A stretch of DNA of 41,140 nt from Ophiocordyceps camponoti-saundersi (nom. inval.) (GCA_003339415.1 PDHQ01000297.1:1-41140); one strand, 5' to 3'. Shown: positions 23,373 through 35,716, numbered from the stretch's first letter. The notes: generated by a model not told the origin, from the sequence alone. Translations and numbers: made by a program.

Positions 23373-24910
23373 ATAGCTAGCTATATTTAGCTAGGTTATA
23401 TTATATAAAGATAAAAATATCTTAAGTAATAAAGCTATCGATTTTAGCGCGGTTTAATTTTTCGAATAGGAGGCTAGGGGTTATAATAATATTATTTTAA
23501 TAAAGTTATATAGTAAGGGCAGTATTTTTCGTTTCTTTTTCTAAAAGGAAAGTAAAGGAGATAAATAAATTTACTATATAATCGGTAAAATCCTTATATC
23601 CCCGCAGGCTATAACGCGGAATCTTAATAGTAAATCTCTTTATATAAATATTAGCTTTTTTTATAAAAGCTTTATTTAGCGGATAATATAGCTTAATCTA
23701 CGTTATATAAAACTTAGTAAAACTATTAGGAAAGTTTATAAAGATAAATTACCCTTTAATTACTAAAAGTTTATACGGTTTTATCTAGCTATAGCGTTTG
23801 CGCTAAACTATAACTTAGGAATAAAAAGAGAGTATAAGGTTCTCGTATAAGCGAGGTCTATTTTGCGTAATAAGTACGCGGCTAATATCTCTCTTCGTAC
23901 GAAGCTCTCGAATTACCTTTATTATTTTTCGAATTATAGTTACTTATATAATAATATCTAAGAATAGGGGCGAGGTATTATAAATATAAAAATATATACT
24001 AAAAATAAAGAGTATAGGTATAAGGCTATTAAGCCCTACTATATTATTTAAGTACTTTATAATAAGCTAAAAGATTATATTATTATTAGCCTAATTTTTA
24101 AGGTTTTCTTTAAATATATTATATATATATTAAAAAGAGATATATAAGCGTTTAACTTTACTAACTACTTAGTACGCCTTAATAGGCATTTCCTTATATA
24201 ATAAACCGATAATTTATATAAAAGAATAGAATTCGTCCGAAGAGAAGTTTATATTAAGGTTATGCGTAATAATATCCGGAGGGCCTTAGTAAATAGTAAT
24301 CTAATAATAGTAGAGGGCGTTCTATATATTTTAAGTAGAGAGTAATTATACGAAGATAATAGCTTAAAAAACGTAGCTTTATTAATAATATAAAAAGCGT
24401 TCTTATTACTTAATTATATAATATCTATAATAATCTTATAATTAAAGGAGATATCGTCCTTAATAGAGAATTTAAATCGCTATAATAAGGAGTTATATAT
24501 TTAGTATTAGTAGTAAAATCTCTTTATTATACGGAGCGATATTTCGGAGACGTTATTATAACTTACGTTCCGAAGTAAGTTACGAAAATATTCCGTATAA
24601 GGGTATCTAAAGCGATAGTATAAATAATAAAGCTATACTTTTATAAAGAAAAAGGCAGCTTTATATAAAAATATATAGAAAAACAGATATCCCTATTTTT
24701 ATATAATAAGGATTATCTAACTATCCTTACGTATAATAATATTCCTAATATTATTAAAATATACTCCTAAGTAATCTATATTTCTAAAAAAAAAGGAATA
24801 GCGTAAAGGTATTAAGAATATAATACTATATAATATTAAAAAAGCTATTAATATTAATTATACTAATTAAGGTTATAATAGCTAAGCTACTAAACTTAAT
24901 TATTATAATA

Positions 24911-24915
24911 CTTAG
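24911..24915. repeat. Family A copy 4 target duplication
   Basis: CTTAG here, CTTAA at 26692-26696; one G/A difference. Confidence 0.7.
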
Positions 24916-25125
24916 TATAAGGGATTAGTTTATAACTAATTATAGCTAAATAAGGAGGATTATAATAAATATATTTAGGTCTTCCCGATAGCGCTTAATT
25001 ATTATATAAGGTATATAGCTAGCTTAAAAGGGGGGCTTCTCTCCCTTCTCCTTCCTCTCTTCGATAGCTTTAATTATAACTCTACCTTAGCTTACTTTTA
25101 TAATTACCTTAGTAAGACCTTTATA
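24916..25125 (-). repeat. Family A copy 4, 3' LTR
   Basis: 210 bp; plus strand starts TATAAGGGATTAG and ends GTAAGACCTTTATA. Confidence 0.92.
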
Positions 25126-26481
25126 TTAATTAAAGCTTCTCTTACTACTAACTTAACGTAAGAGTAAGATTTTAGTATAGAACGCTATTAAATTCTACTT
25201 ATATTAAAGCCGCTCTTAGCTTATTCTAGCTTAGACTTTTAGCTAGCTACTATATATACTAAATTTACGATTAATAAAGCTATAATTAGGAAGCTTAAGT
25301 TTTAGTTTTATTATATCTTTTCTTATCTTAATACCTTTTAGTAAATATTCCTTTTATATATTACTATAGCTATAGATTTTTCTTACTAGCTTAAAGCTTT
25401 TTTAGCGTATATCTCTAAGCTTCTTAGGGAGAGTTATAAGAAGCGCTAAGTAGGTTTTTCCTTAGTTAGAATATATTAGGGGCTATTAAAGCCTTTCGGA
25501 GAATATATTATAAAATAAGAATATACCTTTTTTAAGGCCAGACTATTATATTAGTCTAATTACGCTAAGATTATTTTACTCTTATCTAAGCTATATAAAA
25601 AGCTATAAGAGCGCTTAGATTATAAGAACTAGCTTATAATATATATAGCTTTCGCTAGCTTTCTCCGAGGCTTTAATAAAGTATTTAGTTTCGGAAATAT
25701 TCCTAACGCGCTAGTTAATTTACCGCCCCCCCTTTCTACTAACCCGATAAATATCGCGTTTATATAATTTTATTCTAATATTACTAAGCGCTAGCGTTAC
25801 TATTAATATAATTAAGTTAGTTATTTTAAGCGTAATTATCTAAAATTTTATAAGTAAATAGGAATATTAAAGTTAGGGCTTTTTATAAGCGGAGTAAGGT
25901 AATTAGAGGTAAATTTAAAGTATTTTAATTAAGGGGATAATAAGTAAAAAGGGATAAATATATACTAGATATTATAGCTTAGGTAATTTCCGGCCTTATT
26001 ATATTACTATATATAAGGATAGTTCGCACGTAGCTTAGGCGCGTAAATTTATTAGTAAGTATATACCGTAGCTATATTACGCCCTAGCTTATAAACTAAC
26101 GCTAGCGGTATATAGCGATAAGTATATAGCTAACTTTACTATTTACCGTAATTAGGGTATTTTCTAAGCTTCTTATAACTAGTATAATATTACTTAATCT
26201 TATATACTAGCTATATAAGTAAGTTTTTACTACTAATATATAAGTTTATTAATTCTTATTTTAAGTAATATTACGATTTTAAGCTTATTAGAATTTTCCT
26301 TATAAGGATTAGAGTTTAATTCCCTAAGCTATAAAGGAGCTTTTCTGCCCTTTTATCCTTATCTTTACGGAGGCTATTAGGCTATTAGCTAGGGACTATA
26401 TAAAATATCTTACTAGCATAGTAATACGTAACTTTTCTATCTTACGCTTTTACCTTCTTAGCTAGCCTAAGGAGGGGGCTA

Positions 26482-26691
26482 TATAAGGGATTAGTTTATA
26501 ACTAATTATAGCTAGATAAGGGGGATTATAGCGGATATATTTAGGTTTTCCTAATAGCGCTTAATTATTACGCGGGGTATATAGCTAGCTTAGGAGGGGG
26601 GCTTCTCTCCCTTCTCCTTCCTCTCTTCGATAGCTTTAATTATAACTCTACCTTAGCTTACTTTTATAATCGCCTTAGTAAAACCTTCACA
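26482..26691 (-). repeat. Family A copy 4, 5' LTR
   Basis: 210 bp; plus strand starts TATAAGGGATTAG and ends AAACCTTCACA. Confidence 0.92.
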
Positions 26692-27722
26692 CTTAAGGTT
26701 AAATTAATTTATATATTTAAATTCTCTTATATAAATACTTTAGCTTAATCTTTACTAATAGTAAAGAAGTTTGCGGCGCTAGTATTTTAAAATTATCCTT
26801 AATATTTTATATAATAAGCGTTTATAAGAAAAACTTAATTACTTAGTTATATAGTTTACTATATAAAGATATCTTCTCTTATAAATTAATATATAAAAGC
26901 ACTTAAGAGGATAAATTAAGTAGCTTCCTTAAGAGCGTCCTTATCTTCTTTATATAATAAGTTATTAAGGTTATTAATAATATTATATCCTTTATATTTA
27001 AGGAGGAAGGCTTTAAATTTATCGTTTATAAGGGGGTCCTTATCGAATTCTTCGCACGAAATAAAGTATGCTTTTCTTACGCGATCGAAGTCCCCTTACT
27101 TATAATTTATTAACTAATACCTTTCTTTCTTATAAATAAAATAACGCTTTTTTATATAAGGTAATAGGCGGCGGTCCTCTTATTAAACTTATTTAAATTT
27201 ACCTATACGGAATTTTAGCTAAGGTAAATTTAGTTATAGGGAGTTTATATAATAATATTAATTAATAAAGAACTAATTAGATATTTTCCTACGGTTAAGG
27301 GCGACTTAGAGCGATATATAAAAAATAAAGAAAAACTTTTCGTACGAGGGCTTCGTAGAGAGAAATACTAGCTTAAGTTCCGGCACCTTACGGTAGGCCC
27401 TTATTATTATAGCGTAAAGTTAAGTTTCCCCTTCGCTAAGGGTATATTATATAAGTTATATTTTCTCGATTAATTCCTTAAGGATTTCTAATATTATTTT
27501 CTTTAAGTATTTCCTTTATATAAAAGTAAAAATTATACCGGTTTAATTAGCCTAGTATTACGTATAATTTATTATTATATTAAAGTGCAAATTAAGTATT
27601 TAATAAATCTTATCCTACCTCTTCTTAAGTCTTATATAATAAAGGTAATATAACTACGCTAAGCTTATAAGAATATCTAAGAAAATAATATAATATTAGT
27701 TTTTAGTAATATAAATTTATCT

Positions 27723-27727
27723 GTAAT
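27723..27727. repeat. Family A copy 3 target duplication
   Basis: GTAAT, repeated exactly at 29502-29506. The inverted relative of copia II at 37860 has this site without the insertion. Confidence 0.88.
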
Positions 27728-27937
27728 TGTAATAGTATTACTAAAGCGACTATAAAAGTAAGCTAAAGTGGAGTTATAATTAAAGCTATCGAAGAGAGGA
27801 AGGAGAGGGGAGAGAAGCCCCCCTCTTAAGCTAGCTATATACCCCACGCGATAATTAAGCGCTATCGGGAAGACCTAAATATATCCGCTATAATCCCCCC
27901 TATCTAGCTATAATTAGTTATAAACTAATCCCTTATA
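27728..27937 (+). repeat. Family A copy 3, 5' LTR
   Basis: 210 bp; un-RIPed TG start. Confidence 0.93.
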
Positions 27938-29291
27938 TAGCCCCCTCCTTAAGCTAGCTAAAAAGGTAAGAGCGTAAGATAGAAAAGTTACGTACTATTA
28001 TATTAGCGAGATACTTTATATAGTCCTTAGCTAATAGCTTAATAGCCTCTATAAAGATAAGGATAAAAGGGCGGAAAAGCTCCCTTATAGCTTAAGGAAT
28101 TAAACTTTAATTTTTATAAGGAAGATTCTAATAAGCTTAGAATTATAATATTACTTAAGGTAAGAATTAATAAACTTATATATTAGTAATAAATTTACTT
28201 ATATAGCTAGTATATAGAATTAAATAATACTATGCTAGTTACGGGAAGCTTAGAGAATACCTTAATTATAGTAAATAGTAAAGTTAGCTATATACTTATT
28301 ACTATATATTACTAGCGCTAGTTTATAAGCTAAGGCGTAATATAACTATAATATATACTTATTAATAAATCTACGCGCCTAAGCTACGCGCAGACTATCC
28401 TTATATAAGGTAACGTAATAAAGCTAAAAATTACTTAAGCTATAATATTTAGTATATACTTATCCCTTCTTACTTATTATCCCCTTAATTAAAATATTTT
28501 AGATTTACTTCTAACTACCCCGCTCCGCTTATAAAAAGCCCTAACTTTAATATCCCTATTTACTTATAAAACTTTAAATAATTATGCTTAAAATAACTAA
28601 TTTAATTATACTAATAATAATACTAGCGCTTAGTAATATTAAAATAAGATTATATAAATAAGATATTTATTAAGTTAGTAAAAAGGGGGGGCGGTAAATT
28701 AACTAATATATTAGGAATATTCTTAAAACTAAATACTTTATTAAAGCTTTAAAGAAAGCTAGTAAAGGCCGCGTACGTTATAAGTTAGTTTTTATAATTT
28801 AAGCGCTTTTATAGCTTCTTATATAGCTTAGATAAGAGTAAAATAATCCTAGTATAGTTAAACTAATATAATAGTCTAGCCTTAAAAAAGGTATATTCTT
28901 ACCTTATAATATATTTTTTAAGGGGCTCTAATAGCTCCTAATATATCCTAACTAAGGAAAAACCTACTCGGCGCTTTTTATAACTTTCCCTAAAAAGCTT
29001 AGAGATATACGCTAAAAAGGCTTTAAGCTAGTAAGAAAAATTTATAGCTATAATAATATATAAAAGGAATATTTACTAAAAGGTGCCGAGATAAGAAAAA
29101 ACGTAATAAAATTAGGACTTAGGCTTTTTAATTACGGCTTTATTAATCGTAAATTTAGTACGTATAGTAGCTAGCTAAAAGTCTAAGCTAGAATAAGCTA
29201 AAAATAGCTTTAATATAAGTAGAATTTAATAGCGTTCTATATTAAAATCTTACTTTTATATTTAGTTAGTAGTAAGAGAAGCTTTAATTAA

Positions 29292-29501
29292 TATAATAGT
29301 ATTACTAAAGCGATTATAAAAATAAGCTAAAGTAAAGTTATAATTAAAGCTATTAAAGAGAGGAAAGAGAGGGGAGAGAAGCCCCCCTCCTAAGCTAGCT
29401 ATATACCCCGCGCGATAACTAAGCGCTATCGGGAAAACCTAAATATATCCGCTATAATCCCCCCTATCTAGCTATAATTAGTTATAAACTAATCCTTTAT
29501 A
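29292..29501 (+). repeat. Family A copy 3, 3' LTR
   Basis: 210 bp; ends AATCCTTTATA followed by GTAAT. Confidence 0.93.
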
Positions 29502-29506
29502 GTAAT

Positions 29507-30430
29507 ATAATATAAAAAGCTTAGCTTTATTATATAAGATATCGTATAGATAGCTTAAGTAATTCTAGTTCCTTCGCTAGCTTTTACTAAATATTATAAC
29601 TTTCTTAGGAGTAATTAAGCTATTATAAATTAGTTATATAGGGGGAAGAATAAAGGCTAGGCTTTTTAGGATTATTACGAGAGCTATAGATAGGTTTAAT
29701 ATTACCTTTACTTCGTATAGGGTTATATTAGGAGTTATACTAAGAGTTATATAAAGGGGAACCTTAATTAATAGGATAATTTTCTAAATAAGCTTTAAGG
29801 TAAGAGTTACTAGGGTTATTAAAAAAATAGCTAAAATATAATTATATAAAGCTTTAATTATAGAGAGGAATTTCTTAATAAAGCTGCTAGTTTATTATAC
29901 GGTAATACCTTATTCCTCGAGAAACTATAAGAAGGCCTTAAGAAACGGACGGGAAACTTACTTTACTTAGTATTCGGTTTATTTATAAAAGTTTTCCTAG
30001 GCACTTTTAGTAAAAAAGGAGCCCTTAATTCTTAAGTATATCGCTTCGTATATAATCTTTTCTATATATATTATAAGTTTAATATTTAAAAGTCTATTTA
30101 CGATCTTTAAGTTAGTCTCTTAGAAATCTAGGCTAATCTTTACTTATTATATATAAACTAAGATAGTGCTTCCTTTAGCTATCTCTTCGTATATAATTAG
30201 GTTAAGTTCCTAAGCTTAAGTTTAGGTTAGTTCCGGGGTTACCTAAGTTAGTTTAGGCTAGGTAAGCGCGGGCATAGGCGCGTTCGAAGGTACTAAGGGC
30301 ATATAAGAGTTCTTATTAAATAATAAGGTATATAAAGCTATTATTATTATCTAAAAAGGTTTAGTATAAGGAAAAACTTATTTTCTTTCTCTATCGTATA
30401 AGGTAGCTATTATATATACTATTAAGTTAT
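29507..30430 (-). pseudogene. Copia II gag-side coding relic
   Basis: The minus strand next to the 5' LTR has long coding-like tracts with RIP-type stops only, for example one read as TxxLDFQETDLKIVDRLL-like followed by a K-GSFF block near 30000-30130. Its position between the 5' LTR and pol implies the Gag part of the polyprotein. I see no zinc knuckle that I could defend. A related, inverted copy lies at 36813-37962, so the tract is a conserved part of this family. Boundaries are approximate. Confidence 0.5.
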
Positions 30431-30531
30431 ATAAGAGAGTAAGGTTAAGTATAATAAATTACTAATCTTTTTATTTATAATTATCTTTTTTATCTTAGCT
30501 AATTTATATATTACCCGATATACTAATTAGT

Positions 30532-30806
30532 ATTAGACGGGCTATCTATTACTAGTAATATAAGGGTTTTAAAAAGGAGTATATTATCGCGATTACCTTT
30601 TTATATATAATATATAGGGAGGGTAGCTATCTAAATACCTAATCGAATATATAAGATAATAGTAAGGAATATAAAGAGTAGAGTAGGGAGTTATAAAATT
30701 AGAAGGATCTTATATAAAGGTTCCTTATAACTTAGGAAGGCTATATAAAGGGACGAGGCTATAGGGATAATACGAGGCTATTAAGGTATTATAAGATACC
30801 TTAATA
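30532..30806 (-). repeat. Copia II, 5' LTR
   Basis: 275 bp; pairs with 18515-18790. It is more RIP-altered at its plus-strand left end (CTATCTATTACTAG against CTGTCCGTTACTAG). Confidence 0.92.
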
Positions 30807-30811
30807 TAATA
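30807..30811. repeat. Copia II target duplication, right
   Basis: TAATA, identical to 18510-18514. Confidence 0.8.
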
Positions 30812-32639
30812 TCTAAAGCTATTAAGCGGCTTTTAAGTTAAAGTAATATAACTTTTTTATTTTATAAAAATAAGTTAATAAAGCGTCCCGCCTTATAAGT
30901 GCTAATTTTTAGCGTTTTTTATAGCGAGGATTCCCTTAACTTTATACTTATTAAAAGATAAGTTATTATAAAAGAGATAAAAAAGGGGGTTTAGCTAGGA
31001 GTTAGTAAGTAACTAAGATAGTAAAATATTACTAATAATATACTTAATAAAGTTAATATAAAAAGTAAGGTAAATATTAAGTAGCGTATTAAAAGTAATA
31101 ATAAATAGTATTAATATAGCTATTACCTTATACTTACTTTTAAAATAATTAAGCTTTTAAGATAAATAGTTAGATTATATATAAGTAAGGTTAAGCTATA
31201 TAAAATTACTAATTTAAAACTATTCCGCAAGTTAGTAAGATTTATTTAAGGAGTCTTACTACTATTACTAAGCTTAGGTAATAAAGGCTTATATTAATTT
31301 AACGCTATTATAAAGGAAATAAGTAAACGCTATAGCTTAGCTTTTTAAGGAAAAAATAAGAGCGGCCGCCTCCGCTAGCTAGTTAAGAAAGGTAATATTA
31401 AAGCTATAAAGTAAGCAGTTAAGATTAATATTTATTATAGATAAGTTTTAATTATTTAAAGTAAGCTAGTAAATAGGTAAATAGCGCGGCTAGTTAAATT
31501 ATAAAAAGAAGATTATATAATAAAAAATAGCTTATATTTTTTAATTTATACGCTTTATACCTTTACTAGTTTAAAGGTAATACGCTATAGAAAGTAGCTT
31601 ATTAACTTTAGTAAAATAGTAAAAAGTAAACTAAAAGTAGCTTATTTAATTAAAACCGCGATTAGAAATTAACTTATAAGGGAAGCTATAAAACCGCTAC
31701 TAGTATTAAATAAAACGCTTAATATATTACTTAATATTTATAAATATTATAGCTTTAAGCTAAATATATTTAGATAAGCGATTTATAATAATTACTAGGA
31801 AACGGGGCTAGGACTTTAAAATAGCGGATAGCTTAGTTATAAAGTTTATAAAAAAGGTTATTTAAAACTATTTAAAAGGAGGTAGCGGCTAAAGTAACCC
31901 TTAATAGCGCTAATAATTAAGGTAATTTTTATAATAATAATAGTTATAAATAAAATATACTATATTTATAAATATACTATTCTAATAAAACTTATATTAA
32001 AAAAATATAGAAGTAATATTCTTATTAAAGTATTTTATTATAGTAAAATTATAAGTTTATTAAATAAGTATTATAATTAAAAGTTTTTACTTAGGAACTT
32101 AGAGATAGCTTTAGAATTATAGCTATTTATAAGCTAAGATAAAATAGTTTATAACTTATTTATAAATACCCGCTTTTAGCGGAAACTTCTAAGCGCCTAA
32201 CTAAATTATATAATAGCGTATATAATAAAAAAGATTAGTATAAAGAGCCTTTAACTAAAGGTCCTATAAGGTTTTATTATAAAAAGGGGCTAGGGAGTTT
32301 TAAGTAAAAAATATAGCTATAAGAAACTAAGATAAGGCTAGGCTAAACTAAACTAGCTATAACCTAAAAAAGTAAATAAATATAAGCTATATAATCTAAC
32401 TAAAGCGCTCCTTTATCTTATAGCGATCCTATTCTCGCTAGGAGAGCGTATTAAGCCGCGACGCTTATATACTAAAATAATACTAAAGGCGGAAATTAAA
32501 AAAAGTAAGTATCTTAGCCTAACGCGCTTAATATTTTATTATAGCTTTAAGCGTAGTAAAATACTTTAAGGCCTTATAATTTATAAAAATAAAAAATAGC
32601 TAGGTAACTTTATATAACTTAGTAAACTACGCTTTAAGG
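30812..32639 (+). other. Element I interior, right of copia II
   Basis: Decayed sequence with coding-like patches on the plus strand, for instance near 31795-31860 (KxGxGxxF-like words) and GC-richer words at 31360-31380 (GCGGCCGCC). I recognise no domain and cannot draw ORF limits. Confidence 0.35.
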
Positions 32640-33225
32640 TAAGAAATAATAATAAAAAGTTCTTTATTATAAATTATATAGTTTTATTCTATAAGTAGAA
32701 ATTTCTTAAAATAATATATATTAAGTTAGAAGATATAGTTTAAGCTAAACTAAGAAAAGCACTTACTAATTACCTTATTAGAATAGTTAGCTTTAATAAT
32801 AATATTATAGTTTAGATTTTACTAAGCGAGGATAAGGGTAAAGATAAACGTAAACTTAAGCGTATTAAAAGTAAGCTAGTATTTATTAGTTTAATAGAAA
32901 AGCGCGCCGCGTTTTATAAGCTTAACTAAAGGGGCTATAAAGTCTAAAAAGTAAAGTATAAAATTATAATAAAAGTTAGCGAACTTAAAACTATATATAT
33001 TTTAAACGCGAGTCAGCGCCTCCTATTTTAAAATTATAGAAATTTTAATAAAGTTTAGCTATATTTCTTTATTAGCGTAGATAATAAACTTTAAAAATTT
33101 AACCTTATAAATAGTAAAATTATACTTATTAAAGTTAAGGAAAAGCTTAGCTTAATAAAAGTATAAAAATATAATATATACTTTATACTAATAATTAAAA
33201 TAGGAACCTCCTAAATAAATAAAAA
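32640..33225 (+). pseudogene. Element I unassigned protein relic
   Basis: One plus-strand frame runs for almost 200 codons in which every stop is TAA or TAG, fitting RIPed CAA/CAG. It contains the words KFFIINYIVLFY, LRKALTNYLIRIVSFNNN, a lysine-rich KDKRKLKRIKSK segment, EKRAAFYKLN, VSELK, NASQRLLF and VKEKLSLI. The composition is charged and helical with a likely coiled-coil or nucleic-acid-binding stretch around KDKRKLKRIKSK. It does not match any Gag, protease, integrase or reverse transcriptase motif I know. The frame (GAG at 32828) is certain; start and end are approximate. Confidence 0.5.
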
Positions 33226-34900
33226 TATTATCTAAGTATATTATAATTAAGTTTTTTAAGAAGTTACTAAAAGTTATATTAATATAATACTAAAATATAG
33301 CAAGTATATTTATAAGGCTAAAAAAGTAAATAAAATATTTAAATAAACTAAACTAAGTATAGAAAGCTATAAAATATTCCTCGCTTTTTATAATATAAAA
33401 CTTATAAAAAGTAGTATAAATATTAAGTTTTATAAACTAATAAATATTAAAAAAGCTATAAAGCGTCTCCTTAATAAGCGGGAGAGGATAATAATCTTAC
33501 TTTATTACCTTATTTAAAGCGTAATAGTTAATATAAAAGCGCTACCCGCCTCTTAGCTTTTTCGTAAGTAAGATAAAAGCGGCCGCAGATAATAAGCTAG
33601 CGTAGATTTATCTTTTATTTATTAAGTTTATAATCTATTTCTTAACCTTAAGGAGATACTTATAAGGTATATTATAAAGTAAGCTTTAAAGTAAGAAGGG
33701 TAAGGAATTATTAAGTTTCCGGTAAAGTTAGATATAATAATTATAATTACTATAATAAGGGGGTAGTATACTTACCTTCTCCTTATTAAAAAAGTTAGTA
33801 AAATCTAATATTTTAAAAAGTAAGAAGGGGCTTATAGTTAAGGTAAAAGTCTTAATATATAAAATATAAAAGATATCTTATAAGCTAATAGCGAGGAATT
33901 AGTAATTAATACGCTACTAGGATTTATAATAAATAAGAGCTATAAAGATAAAGCTAAGGATAGCTATAATAAGGTAAATAACTCGCTAAAATTTAGAGTA
34001 TAAGATAACTAATCTACTAATAAAGTAAACTATTATTTCCCGCTTATTAATATATAATAAGATATTATTATATACTATTTAAAATAAGCTAAGAATTAAG
34101 TTTTAAATAAAGCTTAGGATTATATATACTATTATAAGTAATTATTAGCTATTAATATTAGCTATAAAGTAGATAAGGTAGCAGATAAATAAATATAATT
34201 TAAAGTATATACGCTATTAATAGTATATTTATATAATAATATAAATTACTCGCAAGCGAGAGAGGGGAATTTACTTAAGCTAATAGCGCTATAGAAAAAA
34301 TTCACTTATAGCGGTATAATAATTATAGCTACTATCCGCTTATATAATAATAAAAAAAATTAAAATTTATAAATATAAGGAGAAAAAGAGGAGGTAAGTT
34401 TATATTTTAACTAATATTTATAAAATAGTTATTTAATATTTTATAAGTAATATTATTATAAGAGTCCTTTTTTTATAAAAAACTTAGTATAAGGGGGATT
34501 CGTTTTCTTAGTTTAAGGCGGGGTTCTCCTCCTCTTTTACGGTATTTATAAAGTAAACTAAAAAAGCTAGTAAAGGAGGATTAAGCTTATACTCGCGCGA
34601 GAAATAGCTAGTACCGCTATAGTAGAGGTAGTAGCCCTTAGCGTACCGCTTTATAATCTTATCGCTATTAGCCTTAATCGCTTAATAATAAGTCTTACCG
34701 CTATAGCTATTCTAGCCTTAAAAGGGGGGATTACTATATTTACTAAAGCGCGGCTAGGTGCCGGCCTAGTATATATTAGTTATTAGCGTATTTTAGGGTA
34801 GCTTAGGAGCGAAAAATAAAGGTATCCGGCCTTTATTTTTAAGGTAAAATAACTTTATATTTATAATAATAATATAAATCCTAGTAATAATAATAATATA
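33226..34900 (+). other. Element I interior, unassigned
   Basis: Further plus-strand coding-like patches with RIP-type stops occur around 33690-33990, including lysine- and glutamine-codon-rich words. GC-rich words lie at 33585-33600 and 34745-34765. No domain recognised. Confidence 0.35.
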
Positions 34901-34939
34901 TTTAGTTAGGGGAATATTACGCTTTATATAATATTAGTA

Positions 34940-35510
34940 AAAGGCTAAGGTAAGGGTATAATAGAGGCGTATAACCTTAATCTTATTAGCTTATTTAGTA
35001 TTATTTATTAAAGTAAGCTTAGCTTTAAAATAGATAAGGAAGTTAGAGAAGGACTTAAAAGCGCCTTATAAGAGGTATTTAAGCTTTATTATAACCGTCT
35101 AGCGCTAATATAAATTAGTAAATATAATATAAAGGTAACTTAAGAAGTAATTAAGGTTATATTTATATTTAATACTTTACTTAAAAAATAAAGCTACTTT
35201 AGCTTAAATTATAAAAAATAAATATTAATATAAAAATACCTATTAGTTATAAGTAATACTAATAAAAGCTTAGTTTACTTATAGCTTATAAAATATAAGG
35301 GAGCGCTATATTAAAAAGAGATTCTTATTACTATTAAATAGCAAGCTAAGAGGGCGGCTTATAGCAGGGTCGCGATTATTACTACTTAAGAAGCTATATA
35401 GATTAGTACTATTAGTATATAAGGCTTTAAAGCTCCGCGATAATAGCTTACTACTCTAAAAGCTAAGCGATAATAGCTTATTAAGTATTAAGGTTATTTA
35501 TAATTAAAGT
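34940..35510 (+). pseudogene. Element I 3' coding relic, unassigned
   Basis: The plus frame near the 3' LTR is coherent, with only RIP-type stops. It reads GIIEAYNLNLISLF, then KLSFKIDKEVREGLKSAL, EVFKLYYNRLALI, EVIKVIFIFNTLLKK, and later a Gln/Gly/Arg-rich tail where AGGGCGGC codons survive. It is probably the C-terminal end of element I's last ORF. It resembles no retroelement domain that I recognise. Confidence 0.45.
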
Positions 35511-35518
35511 TATTTTAT

Positions 35519-35716
35519 TATAAAAGTCTTATACTTTTTAATATTTATAAGAAGCTAACTTTATTAATATAGAATAACTTAAGAGGTTTTAAGGTATATA
35601 TAGTATATATACTTAAGGTTATAGTTTATATATAGCCCGCGCCTATTCTGCGCGCAGACTTAACTAAGCACCCCTTACGTAACTTAGCTATTTAAGCGCA
35701 GCTTAAATCCCTTATA
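35519..35716 (+). repeat. Element I, 3' LTR
   Basis: 198 bp; starts TATAAAAGTCTTATAC and ends AATCCCTTATA. Heavily RIPed relative to the 5' LTR. Confidence 0.88.

Larger units (their letters stand above)
24916..26691 (-). mobile_element. Family A element, copy 4, inverted
   Basis: 1776 bp, opposite orientation to copies 1-3. LTRs are 24916-25125 (3' LTR) and 26482-26691 (5' LTR), 210 bp each. The right-hand end still reads CTTCACA, which in element orientation is TGTGAAGG. This directly shows the un-RIPed TG terminus that the other copies have as TA. It lies in the integrase side of copia II pol. No protein recognised. Confidence 0.93.
20030..27727 (-). pseudogene. Copia II pol relic (integrase-RT-RNase H)
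   Basis: This encoded the Ty1/copia polyprotein, now full of RIP stops and split by three family A insertions. On the minus strand, reverse transcriptase shows the PLYxIxxxxI-WF motif (PLY at 21265-21257, WFK just after) followed by a TYN-LL block. RNase H shows FTDSxFxNNKDLxSQ at 20674-20630. The C-terminus carries the copia-typical SLYxxLxKL, REKR, and NNLxNAxxKK (RIPed NPADAxTK) blocks down to about 20140. The linker after integrase (about 23700-23900) has the INFPNSFTKF...IKxYYP block of this family. Integrase catalytic residues, expected further right, were not located. Stops are TAA/TAG where CAA, CAG or TGG fit. Nearest stop ending the frame: 20030-20032. Confidence 0.88.
27728..29501 (+). 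mobile_element. Family A non-autonomous LTR element, copy 3
   Basis: 1774 bp; LTRs 27728-27937 and 29292-29501. The 5' LTR keeps TG at its first two bases (TGTAATAG), and the 3' LTR has TATAATAG. Both share TAATAGTATTAC where other copies have TAAAGGTCTTAC, so this copy belongs to a slightly different subfamily. It is inserted between the gag side and the pol side of copia II. No protein recognised. Confidence 0.95.
18515..30806 (-). mobile_element. Ty1/copia retrotransposon II, RIP-inactivated
   Basis: LTRs of 276 bp (18515-18790) and 275 bp (30532-30806) begin TATTAGACGGGC and end CCTTAATA (RIPed TG...CA), flanked by TAATA on both sides. The 12.3 kb contains three family A insertions; about 6.95 kb remain, a normal copia size. 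The pol relic lies on the minus strand, so the right-hand LTR is the 5' LTR. Order from right to left: LTR, gag-side tract (30430-29507), integrase-linker region (24910-23378), reverse transcriptase and RNase H (21596-20030), then about 1.2 kb with an antisense ORF, then the 3' LTR. Confidence 0.92.
16648..35716 (+). mobile_element. LTR retrotransposon I, host of the nest
   Basis: Nineteen kb between LTRs of 199 bp (16648-16846) and 198 bp (35519-35716); 6.77 kb remain after removing the nested copia element and one copy of its target duplication. LTRs share long matches (TATAGAATAACTTAAGAGGTT; CTTAACTAAGCACCCC) and end AATCCCTTATA. The insertion splits R copy 4, whose halves at 16647 and 35717 rejoin against copy 3. 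A TATA-like box plus a CT-rich tract follow the left LTR (16920-16965), and coding tracts read on the plus strand, so orientation is plus. I did not find reverse transcriptase or integrase motifs in the un-nested parts. Confidence 0.85.

Noticed and set aside
8023..29501. CRISPR-like or tandem array from the four spaced family A repeats
   Set aside because: Each copy is a complete LTR pair with its own target duplication, one is inverted, and spacing is irregular.
18515..30806. Plus orientation for copia II, suggested by the acidic plus-strand ORF
   Set aside because: Reverse transcriptase, RNase H and the NPADA-x-TK tail all read on the minus strand, so the acidic ORF is antisense.
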